Shown: positions 38,329 to 47,242 of the stretch, piece by piece
How the letters are laid out: the number at the start of each line of letters is the position of its first letter
How positions within the stretch are numbered: position 1 is the stretch's first letter
Assembly (NCBI GenBank): GCA_003731685.1
Contig: RCNO01000001.1
Coordinates: 1,262-53,341 of the forward strand
DNA from: Bacteroidetes/Chlorobi group bacterium MS-B_bin-24
GTDB taxonomy: Bacteria; Bacteroidota; Ignavibacteria; Kapaibacteriales; UBA2268
DNA: 52,080 nucleotides
Direction of reading: 5' to 3'
Translations under genes and position numbers: made by a program
Notes under the pieces: model-generated
What the model was told of the DNA's origin: nothing
Databases searched by the model: none
What the model saw: the letters and a program-made list of their open reading frames with translations, nothing else

Positions 38329-39144
38329 TTATTTTTTAGTCTCGGTTGATTTAGTCTCACCTTCGTTTTGTTCTCTTTCCACTGCAGCTTTTTTCATTCT
38401 CCAGTACTTTCGTTCTGCTTTAATTTCATCGGGAGTCTTCGGACCCGGTGGTGGAATTGTCAACTGTTGTCCCGGATAAATAATATCAGGATTTTTAATC
38501 AAATTAGTATTTGCTTGCCAAATTTTGGGCCACATAAATGGGTCACCAAAAAATTCCGTTTTCGCTGCGATATTCCATAAGCAATCACGATTTTCAGCCC
38601 AAGTTCCAACCGTATATGTCTTGATTTTCTTTTCCCTGTATAAGCCCTTTATTTCGGACGCAAGAGAAATAATTTTGTTATAAAATTCAGGCAAAATAGC
38701 TAGTTTAATCATTCGTATCTGATTTAACGAATTCTCAAGTTCTTCAACTTCCTTGCGTCTATCGGCAAGTTCGTCGTTCGAAAGTCGTTGCATCTCTCGA
38801 ATTTTTCCTTCGATTTGGCCAAGTTTCTGTTTAAATTTCTCCATATCCTCTTTTGTAAAGGGCTTATTCGTTTCGGGATTAATTCCAAGAAGCCCAAGAT
38901 AATTGTCAAGACAATCGTTTAAACGCTTATTTGTTTGATTCAAATCATCTTGAAGTTTCTGAATGTCTGCATCCAAAGCATTCAACTTGGATTGCAAATC
39001 ATTAACAATATTTTGGAATTCAGCAATTCGCTGTATTGCTTCTTTTTTGGTCAATTCCTCATCGGGTTTTTGCGAAAGCAAATCAAATCGAACAAAAATT
39101 GTCAAAATTGCAATCAAACTTAAAATTTTAACTATACTTTTCAT
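38329..39144 (-). CDS. Secreted coiled-coil protein with C-terminal LysM-like domain
   Basis: Signal peptide from MKSIVKILSLIAILTIFVRFDLLS; long coiled coil; YTVGTWAENRDCLWNIAAKTEFFGDPFMWPKIWQANTNLIKNPDIIYPGQQLTIP. Confidence 0.88.
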   Translation of the reverse strand: MKSIVKILSLIAILTIFVRFDLLSQKPDEELTKKEAIQRIAEFQNIVNDLQSKLNALDADIQKLQDDLNQTNKRLNDCLDNYLGLLGINPETNKPFTKEDMEKFKQKLGQIEGKIREMQRLSNDELADRRKEVEELENSLNQIRMIKLAILPEFYNKIISLASEIKGLYREKKIKTYTVGTWAENRDCLWNIAAKTEFFGDPFMWPKIWQANTNLIKNPDIIYPGQQLTIPPPGPKTPDEIKAERKYWRMKKAAVEREQNEGETKSTETKK

Positions 39145-39167
39145 CTTCCACCTCATTCTTTCTAATA

Positions 39168-39521
39168 CTACTTTTTACGAGTTTTTGTTTTGGGAGCTTT
39201 GGCGGGGGCTGGTTCCTGTTTAGGCTCGACATACTTCCAATCGGGCCAAACATCGGGCCATTTGGCAAGCTTATCTTTTACGAACTGCGTTCGCTCTTCG
39301 CAATCCTTCAGTTCTGCTTCACGAGCATTAAGCTCACGCTCGAGTTTCGATTTGTCTGCTTTTTTCTTATCAATAAGTTCGCTAAGGCTTCGTTCTTGTT
39401 TTCTTAACTCACGCAATTGCATAAGCTGTTCCTGTGTGATTTTATTTGAACAGCCTGCAAAAAACACTCCGAACGCAATCGAAGCGGTTGCAAATAAAAG
39501 TTTCCAATGCTTTTTAATCAT
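39168..39521 (-). CDS. Small lipoprotein with coiled coil
   Basis: MIKKHWKLLFATASIAFGVFFAGCSNK lipobox, followed by charged heptad region and a K/P/A-rich tail. ATG at 39521 rather than the longer ORF start at 39566. Confidence 0.8.
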   Translation of the reverse strand: MIKKHWKLLFATASIAFGVFFAGCSNKITQEQLMQLRELRKQERSLSELIDKKKADKSKLERELNAREAELKDCEERTQFVKDKLAKWPDVWPDWKYVEPKQEPAPAKAPKTKTRKK

Positions 39522-39589
39522 AAAAATCCTCCAAAAAAGGTTACACACAAAATTACAAAAAAACATCTAAAAATCCAAATAAATAATTA

Positions 39590-42500
39590 TCACTTTTTCA
39601 AAATTACAATTTTACTTAAAAATTTGCCATTTTCAATTATCAAATAAAACATCGATTCAGAATATGAACTTAAATCAATGAGGTTAACTCCCTCTCCCAA
39701 TGTTGCTTTACAAATTTCCCTACCAAGAAAATCGAAAATTCGAACTTTATAATTGCCCTCGAAAGGTAATTTAATGAAGACCAAACCATCCGTCGGATTT
39801 GGAAAAACAGAGAAACCATTTTCATCAATTTCAACTACGGATGCACTAATAGTTCTAAATTGCCAAACAGTTGACCAAGGACCCGTTCCAACATTATTTC
39901 GCCCTGCCACTCTCCAAAAATATTCTACATCGGGCTCAAGCGATGTCAAATGTTTATAAATAGCTGATTGTACAAATTTTTCCGTTACAAGTGAATCAAA
40001 TGTCGGGGACTTACTCAATTGGAAAATGTAATCATCGACATTTTCAATCTGTGTCCATTTAAAAGTTGGTTTCAATGGTACTCCACTGGCATTATCTTCG
40101 GGAGATGTTAAAACAACAACCGATGGCAATGTGTTTGTTTCGAAAGAAAATACTTCGGACCACACCCCATCTCCATCTTTATTAACTGCTCGAACTCTCC
40201 AATAATAGTTTTTCGCAGGATATAAATAGTTAGAATCCAATGTCAAAATTGTGTCCTTAAGCCCTTTTAGATATAAAAGCGGATTTTGGAAACTATTCTC
40301 TTCGGCAATTTGAAATTCAAAGGAAACCTCAACATCAAGGTATTTTTGGAACTTCGGTCGGTTCCATTTGAATGTTGGCGTTAGGTTCATCTTTTTTGAA
40401 TCATTAATCGGGGCAATTAGCTGAATTGCTGGTGGGATTGGATTGCCCACAAAAAAAGTGTAAACACTCGACCAAGATGATGTATCTTTGGTTGTTATTG
40501 CTCTAACTTTCCAAAAGTATTGCTTCGACTTGCTACCTTTGTTCCAACAAAGTGTGCTATCGTTCGAAAAATATTTTTGAGAATTTTTAAAATCTTTATC
40601 TTCTGAAATTATTATTTCATACGAAGTTGCTCCATCAACAAAATTCCAAACTAAACACAAAGAATCGGGTAAGTTTTGCTGGAAGTTTTTGGGATAAATC
40701 AACACGGGAGTAGATGTTAGCAACTTTTTCAGTTCATCATTATACTTGATCAAGTAAATATTATTCGCTTTAACATTAGTGTATTTTTTTCTAAAACCAT
40801 TTAAATAAATAACAACAACACTATCGATAATTCTCGTGTTGCCTAAACCAAAATGCAAAGTGTTTGAATTTTGCGAGCAACGATTCCCCGATATACTGCC
40901 CATCAGTTCTCGATAAAATTTTCTTCCACCAGCATAAAGGTAAATTTTAGTTCCGTAGCAATCCATATTCACAGAATTTTCGGGACTTCCAATTAATCTA
41001 AACTTTACCCAGTTCCCTTTTCGTTCTAAATCATTTCGCAATAGACGGACACCTTCGAATGGGCTTGCAACGAGCAAATCCAAATCCCCATCGTTGTCAT
41101 AATCAATTCTAACAGCATTCCAAGGTCCGTGAATAATCGCTCCAACTTCCCAAGTTTTATCAATTAATTTAAAATCGGGGGCACCTGTATTAAAATATAT
41201 TCTTCCGGGTCGTTTTGGTTCGCCCCCGTCTCCTTCGGCACGATAAGAGATTTGGCCATGCCAAAGGTCAAGATAGCCATCCAAATCGAAATCTCCCCAA
41301 GTCATACCTGCGTTCATTTCGAAAAACTTCAAACCCATTTTCTGATGTACTTCCCTAAACTTATAATCCGGTGGTCCTTGATTTTCGAAGATCAAAGAAG
41401 GATTTGAATACATTCCGCGCCAATCAGGATGTCCCAGATTCCCAACAGCCAAATCCGGATTTCCATCATTGTTGAAATCGCCCCACTCGGCTCCCATTCC
41501 ATGTCCAAAATAATTTGGCGCAGCGGTTGGAACACCTTGAACACCCGTAACATCGCCAACATTTGTAAATGTTCCATCCCCGTTGTTTTTATAAAGCAAA
41601 TCTCTCACTAATCGATAATTTGCAACAAAAATATCAACTTTACCATCGTTATTATAATCACAAGCATTTGCACCGTAACAATCGTAATATCCCAATGCGC
41701 CACCACTTGGACTAAAAAGTTCAAATTGAGTTAAGCCAGCGGTCTTTGTCACATTTTTAAATTTCCCATTCTTATCTTGAATCCACAATTGGTCTGGGAA
41801 GTATCTTTCAACATAATTCCCTGCAACCGTTACGCCAACGCGATTGTTTGCAAGAAATAAATCCAGCCGGCCATCGCCATTAAAATCTGCCCACAATGGC
41901 GTTATACAATTGTATGGATTTGGTATCGAATCCTGTTGATTGGGAGTAGAAAGATTAAAATCTTCCGATGGACTGGGATATGGCAAGCTAAAAATGTCCT
42001 TCGGATTTAACATTGTAAATGTTCCATTGCCATTATTTTTATAAACTCTATCAAGCGAAAAGACCATCTTCAAATTTTCATCGTAATTTCCATTTCTCAA
42101 TGCATAACAATCGATAAACCCATCATTATTGAAATCGCCCCAAGAAGTCATCGAAGCTGTGATATTAAATTTCTTGCTCACATCAGTAAAGGTGCCGTCT
42201 CCGTTGTTCTGGAAGAAATAACTCCCTATGGCAATGTCGTCCCAACCATCGTTGTTCCAATCGACAACACTAACATCATTGCTTCCGATGTATTTCCCAT
42301 CGGGCAAAGTCAATCCTACTTCCGTTGTAACATCAAAGAATTGTGGAACGGGTGGCTTTGCAGAAGTGCTATCGAGAGGATAAACATATTCCACCACAAG
42401 TCGAACAAGGAAATCACCATTAGCAATGTAGTAATTGCCCGGTCCACCCAAAGAATTATTTTCAAAAGGATTCATCAAGAAAGAAGAATAAGGGGTTGAT

Positions 42501-42943
42501 AATCCATCATTATCAATTGCAAAAAAGGGTCCCTTTTGGTTCAAACGGTGAAGAATAACAACCCTATCTAACCCAGCCAGATAAATATTCCCAGCTGGAA
42601 ATTCATACCATCCCGGTTTTCCTTGATAATCGAAAATGATTGGGTCCGTTTTTAAATTATAATTGGCAACCCAAAGCGTTGGAGGAAGGTAACCTTCGGA
42701 AGGGTCCCCCATTATGTAAATGGTATCTCGGTTCTGATAATCTCCAACAAAGTAAATCTGGATTTTTTTCAAAATGCAAGGACCGTCTGGTTTTAAAATT
42801 TTACTTTCTTCCCAGAAATAACGCTCAACATAACCAGAGGTTTTTGGTATGTTGTTGTCATTCTTAACAACAACATCGAGAGGAAACAATTTGTTCGAAA
42901 ACAAGAAAGAAAAAACCACAAAGAAGTAAAAAAACTTTCTCAT
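39590..42943 (-). CDS. Secreted VCBS/FG-GAP repeat protein with ASPIC/UnbV domain, FnIII-like repeats and T9SS sorting domain
   Basis: Repeats VVDWNNDGWDDIAIGSYFFQNNGDGTFTDVS, WADFNGDGRLDLFLANN, CDYNNDGKVDIFVANY; NSVNMDCYGTKIYLYAGGRKFYRELMGS...LHFGLGN (UnbV/ASPIC); C-term VFPNPTDGLVFIKLPFEGNYKVRIFDFLGREI. Signal peptide starts at MRKFFYFFVVFSFLFSN (42943). Confidence 0.9.
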   Translation of the reverse strand: MRKFFYFFVVFSFLFSNKLFPLDVVVKNDNNIPKTSGYVERYFWEESKILKPDGPCILKKIQIYFVGDYQNRDTIYIMGDPSEGYLPPTLWVANYNLKTDPIIFDYQGKPGWYEFPAGNIYLAGLDRVVILHRLNQKGPFFAIDNDGLSTPYSSFLMNPFENNSLGGPGNYYIANGDFLVRLVVEYVYPLDSTSAKPPVPQFFDVTTEVGLTLPDGKYIGSNDVSVVDWNNDGWDDIAIGSYFFQNNGDGTFTDVSKKFNITASMTSWGDFNNDGFIDCYALRNGNYDENLKMVFSLDRVYKNNGNGTFTMLNPKDIFSLPYPSPSEDFNLSTPNQQDSIPNPYNCITPLWADFNGDGRLDLFLANNRVGVTVAGNYVERYFPDQLWIQDKNGKFKNVTKTAGLTQFELFSPSGGALGYYDCYGANACDYNNDGKVDIFVANYRLVRDLLYKNNGDGTFTNVGDVTGVQGVPTAAPNYFGHGMGAEWGDFNNDGNPDLAVGNLGHPDWRGMYSNPSLIFENQGPPDYKFREVHQKMGLKFFEMNAGMTWGDFDLDGYLDLWHGQISYRAEGDGGEPKRPGRIYFNTGAPDFKLIDKTWEVGAIIHGPWNAVRIDYDNDGDLDLLVASPFEGVRLLRNDLERKGNWVKFRLIGSPENSVNMDCYGTKIYLYAGGRKFYRELMGSISGNRCSQNSNTLHFGLGNTRIIDSVVVIYLNGFRKKYTNVKANNIYLIKYNDELKKLLTSTPVLIYPKNFQQNLPDSLCLVWNFVDGATSYEIIISEDKDFKNSQKYFSNDSTLCWNKGSKSKQYFWKVRAITTKDTSSWSSVYTFFVGNPIPPAIQLIAPINDSKKMNLTPTFKWNRPKFQKYLDVEVSFEFQIAEENSFQNPLLYLKGLKDTILTLDSNYLYPAKNYYWRVRAVNKDGDGVWSEVFSFETNTLPSVVVLTSPEDNASGVPLKPTFKWTQIENVDDYIFQLSKSPTFDSLVTEKFVQSAIYKHLTSLEPDVEYFWRVAGRNNVGTGPWSTVWQFRTISASVVEIDENGFSVFPNPTDGLVFIKLPFEGNYKVRIFDFLGREICKATLGEGVNLIDLSSYSESMFYLIIENGKFLSKIVILKK

Positions 42944-42950
42944 AGTCCAT

Positions 42951-43784
42951 CTATGCAAATTGTTCAAAAATTCCAACTTTTCTTGCACAAACAAGTTGAC
43001 CAACAAAAGCCCCAATCTTTTCTGCTGCGTTTCCATTTCTAATTCCAAGCTCAAGGAAACCACTACTACCAATATAAGCAAGGAACTCACCTTCTTCGAC
43101 ATCAGAATAGGTTGTACTTATGTTCTTTATTTTCGTATGCCCAATTTCAAACTTCCATTTCAAATCTTGCTTCAAAATATTATGCATATTAATCCCCAAA
43201 GAAATATAACTCAACGAGCTAATAATATTTCCGAACCTGTCGATATGAACCACTTCACCAATAAGATTCCCAAAACTATCGTAATAGCTTTTCAAGGGGG
43301 AAAGTTTAACAAGTTTCGAAAGTGGATATTCCTCGCCAAATTCAGCTAAATCAATGCCCATTGCAAGATAGGCAGCCATTGGAGCAAAAATATCACGCCC
43401 GTGAAAAGTTTTGCTGGGATTTTCAAGTTGATACTTTTCGTTTGTAAACAAATGAACTTTGGGTAGCTTAAAATTATTTAGTGTATAGGTCAAAATTCCA
43501 TTATCGGGGGCAACAAAGAAATACTTCCCTGCCCGAACACAAATCGCATTGCGATTTGAGCCCACACCGGGGTCTACAACAGCAACGAATATTGTTCCCT
43601 CGGGGAAATATTTAACTGAGGTCATCAATACAAAAGCAGCCTGTCTGATATTTCGAGGTTCAATCGAGTGTGTAATATCTATTATCTCCACATTTGGATT
43701 GATTGACAGAATCGTTCCTTTCATTATCCCAACATAATTATCAACCAATCCAAAATCGGTCAACAAAGCAATAATATTTTTCAT
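42951..43784 (-). CDS. SAM hydroxide adenosyltransferase (DUF62/SAM hydrolase family)
   Basis: IIALLTDFGLVDNYVGIMKGTILSINPNVEIIDITHSIEPRNIRQAAFVL; VVDPGVGSNRNAICV; FVAPDNGILT. Confidence 0.93.
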   Translation of the reverse strand: MKNIIALLTDFGLVDNYVGIMKGTILSINPNVEIIDITHSIEPRNIRQAAFVLMTSVKYFPEGTIFVAVVDPGVGSNRNAICVRAGKYFFVAPDNGILTYTLNNFKLPKVHLFTNEKYQLENPSKTFHGRDIFAPMAAYLAMGIDLAEFGEEYPLSKLVKLSPLKSYYDSFGNLIGEVVHIDRFGNIISSLSYISLGINMHNILKQDLKWKFEIGHTKIKNISTTYSDVEEGEFLAYIGSSGFLELGIRNGNAAEKIGAFVGQLVCARKVGIFEQFA

Positions 43785-43888
43785 TTTCTTAACTTTTTAA
43801 ACTTTTACCAAAGAAAATTTAATACATTTTGCCTAATTTGAAGCCAAATTTTTATTAAATTTCGATTGTTTATTTTTAAAATTATAAA

Positions 43889-45379
43889 ATGTTCGGTTTA
43901 AGTCGAAAATTTTTCGTTTTGCTTCTTTTGATTTTGCTAAATCAAAAAGACATCCTTTCGTATTCTAAATTCCCTGTGATGACTATAAATCCTCTAAATA
44001 GGCTTACTATCTACTTCGAGAAGTTCCCAAAAGATTTTCAATCCTATTTAAATTCGACAAAGACTTTAATATCTGTTGTTATTTATGACATTGAAAACAA
44101 TACCAAAGAGGATTCTGTTGTTTCCGATGGCATTATCTCGAAAGCAACACTTAAAAAATTTTCTAATCACATTGAAATAAACGTATACTTAAAATCACCC
44201 AGAGGATACACAATCGCACCCCTTGAATTCACTAAATCTCTTATGATTGAAGTTTTCGATTGGAATTCTCTTAGTCCCGAAGAAGAAAACTATCGTATGG
44301 GATTGCTTTCTCTGACGGGTAACCTTGCGGTAGCAAGAAAATACTTTGAATCCGCATTTAACGGGAATATCGCCAACGCTGGCTTTTTCCTTGGATACCT
44401 CTACTTAAAAGCAAACGAAATCGAAAAGGCAAAGGAAGTTCTCGAAAAAGCGGAGACCTTGGGTTGCAACATTCCCGATTTATTCTTTGCTCTGGCTCAA
44501 ATTTTCGACATAATGAAAGACAAAGCCAAAGCAGATGCTTACCGAACAAAATATTACAAAAACCAAGGAACTGCAAAATACAATCCAATCGAAATCGACA
44601 CTGCCTTAAAAGATTCGATTTTCAAAGAAATTACAGAACTTTTGCCTTTGGAAAGAAATGAACAAACTACCGAGAAAAAACTAAGCCCAGATACTTCCAA
44701 TCAACAAAAGCCAATCGTCATTTCCGAACAAGAGGTAACTCCGAAACAGGAGCGATTTTCAATTTTCGAAAAAGTTCTGATTTTCCTTGGTGTTTCAATC
44801 ATTCTGCTTTCTTTGTTACTAACATCGCTCTATTTCAAATGGAAAAGGGAAAAGAAATTGCGTGAGATAAAGAAAAAATTCGAAAACGAACTGCTGAAGC
44901 AAAAACACACTGCATCGAGTGCCCTTGCAGCAAGACTCTACAAAAAGAGCGAAGCAGAGGCAAAGGAAATTTCGGAACAGGAAGCAGACAAAACTCAATC
45001 CCCTAGCACTTTTAATCCCGAAGTCAAAGAACTTGCAGAAAAAATCATTAGTGCCAAACGGCAAGAACAACAAGAAAGCCCAACCGAACAACCAACGATA
45101 GCCGAAAAATCTTCTTCTTCCCCAAAACCGAAAATTCCGTTGAGAGTGGAAAAAGCAATGCAACTCCAAAAAGAGCAAATGGAATTGATTAAACAAAAAT
45201 TCGGGAAACTCGAAACAAGAGATATCCCCACAAGCAAAGAGAAGCTCGAAGAACTTGCCAAAAATCTTGGCATCAACAAAAGTTCACTCTTGGCAAAAAA
45301 GAACATCGAAGCGATGAGCAAAAACAAAGATTTATATGAGAAGTTATTCAAAAAATTTTTCAAAAAAAGCAGTGAATAA
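43889..45379 (+). CDS. Membrane-anchored TPR/coiled-coil protein of unknown function
   Basis: N-terminal signal/anchor; TPR-like MGLLSLTGNLAVARKYFESAFNGNIANAGFFLGYLYLKANEIEKAKEVLEKAETLG; TM segment FEKVLIFLGVSIILLSLLLTSLYFKWKREK; K/E-rich C-terminal region. Confidence 0.75.
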   Translation: MFGLSRKFFVLLLLILLNQKDILSYSKFPVMTINPLNRLTIYFEKFPKDFQSYLNSTKTLISVVIYDIENNTKEDSVVSDGIISKATLKKFSNHIEINVYLKSPRGYTIAPLEFTKSLMIEVFDWNSLSPEEENYRMGLLSLTGNLAVARKYFESAFNGNIANAGFFLGYLYLKANEIEKAKEVLEKAETLGCNIPDLFFALAQIFDIMKDKAKADAYRTKYYKNQGTAKYNPIEIDTALKDSIFKEITELLPLERNEQTTEKKLSPDTSNQQKPIVISEQEVTPKQERFSIFEKVLIFLGVSIILLSLLLTSLYFKWKREKKLREIKKKFENELLKQKHTASSALAARLYKKSEAEAKEISEQEADKTQSPSTFNPEVKELAEKIISAKRQEQQESPTEQPTIAEKSSSSPKPKIPLRVEKAMQLQKEQMELIKQKFGKLETRDIPTSKEKLEELAKNLGINKSSLLAKKNIEAMSKNKDLYEKLFKKFFKKSSE

Positions 45380-45432
45380 ACTAAAAGGCTTCTTGTTTTG
45401 TCTATATTTATTGTGTGTTACAATTTGGTAAA

Positions 45433-45996
45433 ATGAATTATCGATATTTTTTTACTAAATATTTACTTTTAATTTTCCTAAACTTCTTTCTTACCTTTGC
45501 ACTTTATGGGCAATCTTCGGTGAATTATCCATATTTGAGCCCCTTTTTCTATCCTAACTATGAAAATATTTACAATGATACTTGTTTGTATTTTCCCGAA
45601 TTGATTTTTACAGTCGGCGGAGTCCAACCTTCGAAACGATATGCCCAAATAGAGATAAAAAAACAAGACAAGAAAATTAACAACGGGAAAAAACTCGAAA
45701 GACTTTACGAAAATGATACAACATCGACGAAAGGAAACCGAATTGTTTCGATACAAGAAACTGAACGAGGCGACAAAATGGCTGTATATTTAGAAATTGA
45801 AAACCCCGAGCAAAAAATTAAGATAATCGTTTACAACTTGCTGGGCAAAAAAGTTTTGGATATTTACGAAGGGAAACCCAAAGACCCTTCCCAACCCTAT
45901 GAATTTAGCGTTGCCGAACTTCCAAAAGGAATTTTCCTCCTCGTAGTTGTTGGAGACAATTTCAGATTAAGAGAAAAACTTGTGGTAACAAAATGA
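45433..45996 (+). CDS. Small secreted protein ending in a T9SS-like C-terminal sorting domain
   Basis: MNYRYFFTKYLLLIFLNFFLTFALYGQS signal peptide; C-term ENPEQKIKIIVYNLLGKKVLDIYEGK...ELPKGIFLLVVVGDNFRLREKLVVTK. Confidence 0.75.
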   Translation: MNYRYFFTKYLLLIFLNFFLTFALYGQSSVNYPYLSPFFYPNYENIYNDTCLYFPELIFTVGGVQPSKRYAQIEIKKQDKKINNGKKLERLYENDTTSTKGNRIVSIQETERGDKMAVYLEIENPEQKIKIIVYNLLGKKVLDIYEGKPKDPSQPYEFSVAELPKGIFLLVVVGDNFRLREKLVVTK

Positions 45997-47036
45997 TAAA
46001 AACGAATTTTAAGTTTTTGGTTTCGCTTCTCTTATTTATCTTTTTGAACCAAATCTCGTTACCATTAATTGCACAAAGGCAAGGCGGTGGGTTTTCGGGT
46101 GCTTATTTATTTAGGGAAAACGGAACCCGTCCCATATCGCTGGCGGGAGCGTATACTGCTATTTCGAACGACCCTTACACGATATTTTACAATCCCGCAG
46201 GGTTGTCATCCTGTGCACCAGTTCCAATGGTTTACTCCTCGCTCTCTTTAATGGAGTTTAGCCGAAATTATGCAAATCTAACCTACGCCCAATCAATTGG
46301 TGATTTCGGAATCGGGGCATCCATTTCTTCTCATTATGCTGGAAGTATTATTGCCCGAAACAGAACAGGGAACGAATTTGGCAAGTTATCCGACTATTTC
46401 TTTAATCTTGCTCTCGGTGGTTCTTTCGCTACAAATTTTGCCAGTTTTGGCTTGGTAGTTAAATATCTTAACAATACTCTTCAAGGCTCCGATGTAAGTG
46501 GTTCAGGCGTTGCTTTCGATTTCGGCTCGAAATTTAATATGATGGACTTATTTACTTTCGGAATCGTTGTGCAAAACATTGGTGGAATTATTAAGTATAA
46601 TACAAGGTCAGAAAAAAGCAACATTCCATTTACCATTCGAAGTGGTATTGCTATGGAATTCCCCTTGTCGGCAGAAAAAATCATAACCTTCCGCAACGAA
46701 CTTGGTATGGAAGATACAATCATTCAACCTCCGCCCAAATATCTTCTATTTTCAATCGAATCCAATTACATTCAATATGAAAAGTATCCAAATTTCATTC
46801 TTGCCTGCGAATTCGCACCTTTCGAACTTTTAGCCTTTCGTGGTGGCATAACTTTGGCAGGCAATGACGAAGGAAAATTCAAACTTCTTCCATTTACAAC
46901 TTGGGGTGCAGGTGTCTCGATAAAACCTAACCTCAAAGACTTTTACAATCTTTTTTGTATCGACCTTTCTTTAGGAAACGACTTTCTCGCCGAAAAGAAG
47001 ATTTTCTATACAATAGGCATCGGAATTCAATTCTAA
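45993..47036 (+). CDS. PorV/PorQ-like (UPF0164) outer-membrane beta-barrel protein
   Basis: Signal peptide; SGAYLFRENGTRPISLAGAYTAISNDPYTIFYNPAGLSS...YAQSIGDFGIGASISSHYAG: FadL/PorV-like barrel start. Confidence 0.82.
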   Translation: MIKTNFKFLVSLLLFIFLNQISLPLIAQRQGGGFSGAYLFRENGTRPISLAGAYTAISNDPYTIFYNPAGLSSCAPVPMVYSSLSLMEFSRNYANLTYAQSIGDFGIGASISSHYAGSIIARNRTGNEFGKLSDYFFNLALGGSFATNFASFGLVVKYLNNTLQGSDVSGSGVAFDFGSKFNMMDLFTFGIVVQNIGGIIKYNTRSEKSNIPFTIRSGIAMEFPLSAEKIITFRNELGMEDTIIQPPPKYLLFSIESNYIQYEKYPNFILACEFAPFELLAFRGGITLAGNDEGKFKLLPFTTWGAGVSIKPNLKDFYNLFCIDLSLGNDFLAEKKIFYTIGIGIQF

Positions 47037-47242
47037 TAATAAAACTCAAATTTTAAATATACAGCACACTCTAATAGTTTTTTAGCCCACTCTTTTATTC
47101 ATTCTATCTTATTCTTTTAAACATTCTCAAATTAAAACCTGCAAACAAACTACCAATGCGTATCATCTGAAATATAAAATTTGGTATGATTTTTACTATT
47201 AGAACTTTTTATTTCGAGGTAGTAGGTAGGAGTTGGTAAAAT

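Noticed and set aside
42944-43102. Longer N-terminus of the VCBS protein (ORF start 43102)
   Set aside because: It would overlap the SAM hydrolase gene by about 150 bp; the signal peptide begins at the Met at 42943.
47037-47242. 206-bp AT-rich intergenic region before the histidine kinase as a possible ncRNA
   Set aside because: No strong hairpin or T-run found by eye; the GAGGTAGTAGGTAGGAG stretch near the start is more simply a purine-rich leader. Would need RNA-seq to reopen.
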